Assembly (NCBI GenBank): GCA_963719275.1
Contig: CAVRBT010000007.1
Location: 148,226 to 212,225, forward strand
Origin: AC-32 sp963719275
GTDB taxonomy: Bacteria; Actinomycetota; Thermoleophilia; Gaiellales; Gaiellaceae
Direction: 5' to 3'
Length of the DNA stretch: 64,000 bases
Below are positions 63,848 through 64,000 of this stretch, one piece after another (the stretch's first letter is position 1; each line of letters starts with the position of its first letter). The notes beneath the pieces were generated by a model that searched no databases, had not been told where the DNA came from, and worked only from the letters and a program-made list of their open reading frames with translations. A program made the position numbers and the translations under genes.

Positions 63848-64000
63848 CTACCTGTAGGCCTTCGGTCGCGCGGCGCCGCGGATGTGGATCGCCTGCAGCA
63901 CGCCCAGCGCCAGTAGGTTCGCGATCAGGGCCGAGCCGCCGACGCTCACGAACGGCAGCGGGATGCCCGTCACCGGCGCGACGCCGATGTTCATGCCGAC
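63848..64000 (-). CDS. rodA: peptidoglycan polymerase RodA, C-terminal fragment
   Basis: The complement reads VGMNIGVAPVTGIPLPFVSV, then GGSALIANLLALGVLQAIHI, RGAARPKAYR and a stop at 63848. The GMxxGxxPVTGIPLPFVSxGGS block is the C-terminal hallmark of SEDS glycosyltransferases. The short tail and location next to an RNase E/G gene fit RodA, the elongation partner of PBP2. About 50 codons are inside the window. Confidence 0.93.
   Translation of the reverse strand, partial: VGMNIGVAPVTGIPLPFVSVGGSALIANLLALGVLQAIHIRGAARPKAYR

Overview
The window is high-GC, with long overlapping ORFs, frequent GTG/TTG starts and GTGA or ATGA stop-start overlaps, and a two-gene IS3 element. Gene content fits a high-GC Gram-positive bacterium. 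An actinobacterium of the Thermoleophilia type is my best guess, from the extended ribosomal protein L21, the RNase E/G with arginine-rich arms and the secreted FnIII/LamG proteins. That placement is inference, since no marker was searched.

Left edge (1-1 kb, minus strand): the end of what looks like a lasso-type RiPP locus. It holds a precursor peptide with a YxxP...G...T leader, the N-terminus of an asparagine-synthase-like protein running off the window, a decayed FemAB-like gene and a small ORF with an in-frame stop.

1-20 kb: an exopolysaccharide locus, mostly minus strand. It has a Gfo/Idh/MocA oxidoreductase, an initiating polyprenyl-phosphate sugar transferase, five glycosyltransferases, an O-antigen-ligase-like polymerase and a Wzz-like chain-length protein. 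Inside it lie two secreted right-handed beta-helix proteins whose C-terminal 1.2 kb is the same DNA, duplicated 3,579 bp apart and joined to different N-termini at a proline-rich joint.

20-27 kb: a decayed stretch with remnants of LuxR, FemAB, ATP-grasp, GtrA and GT2 genes. An IS481-type transposase gene is split by a complete IS3-family element with a 3-bp target duplication. Intact genes here are a polysaccharide deacetylase and a GT4 glycosyltransferase.

27-52 kb: a second surface-sugar block. It has a phosphatidylserine decarboxylase beside an ATP-grasp enzyme, a third beta-helix protein, NAD-dependent sugar epimerases, a pyruvyl transferase, a Wzx flippase, a DUF4910-like protein, a 2OG-Fe(II) oxygenase and an SDR lacking its catalytic Tyr/Lys. 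It also has a giant LamG-FnIII-sugar-dehydrogenase exoprotein, a nucleotide-sugar cassette (cytidylyltransferase, C-methyltransferase, PIG-L deacetylase, RmlC-type epimerase, DegT aminotransferase, left-handed beta-helix acyltransferase) and a GH140-like secreted hydrolase. Together these would make, modify, export and trim a surface polysaccharide.

53-64 kb: a conserved core. It has a DNA glycosylase, tRNA-Ala(GGC), rsfS-nadD-obgE-rpmA-rplU, an RNase E/G and the end of rodA, with small regulators and hypothetical genes between.

Many genes, including housekeeping ones (obgE, nadD, psd), carry single-base indels, several of them in short homopolymers. Sequencing or assembly error is a serious alternative to real decay and should be settled before any frameshift is interpreted.
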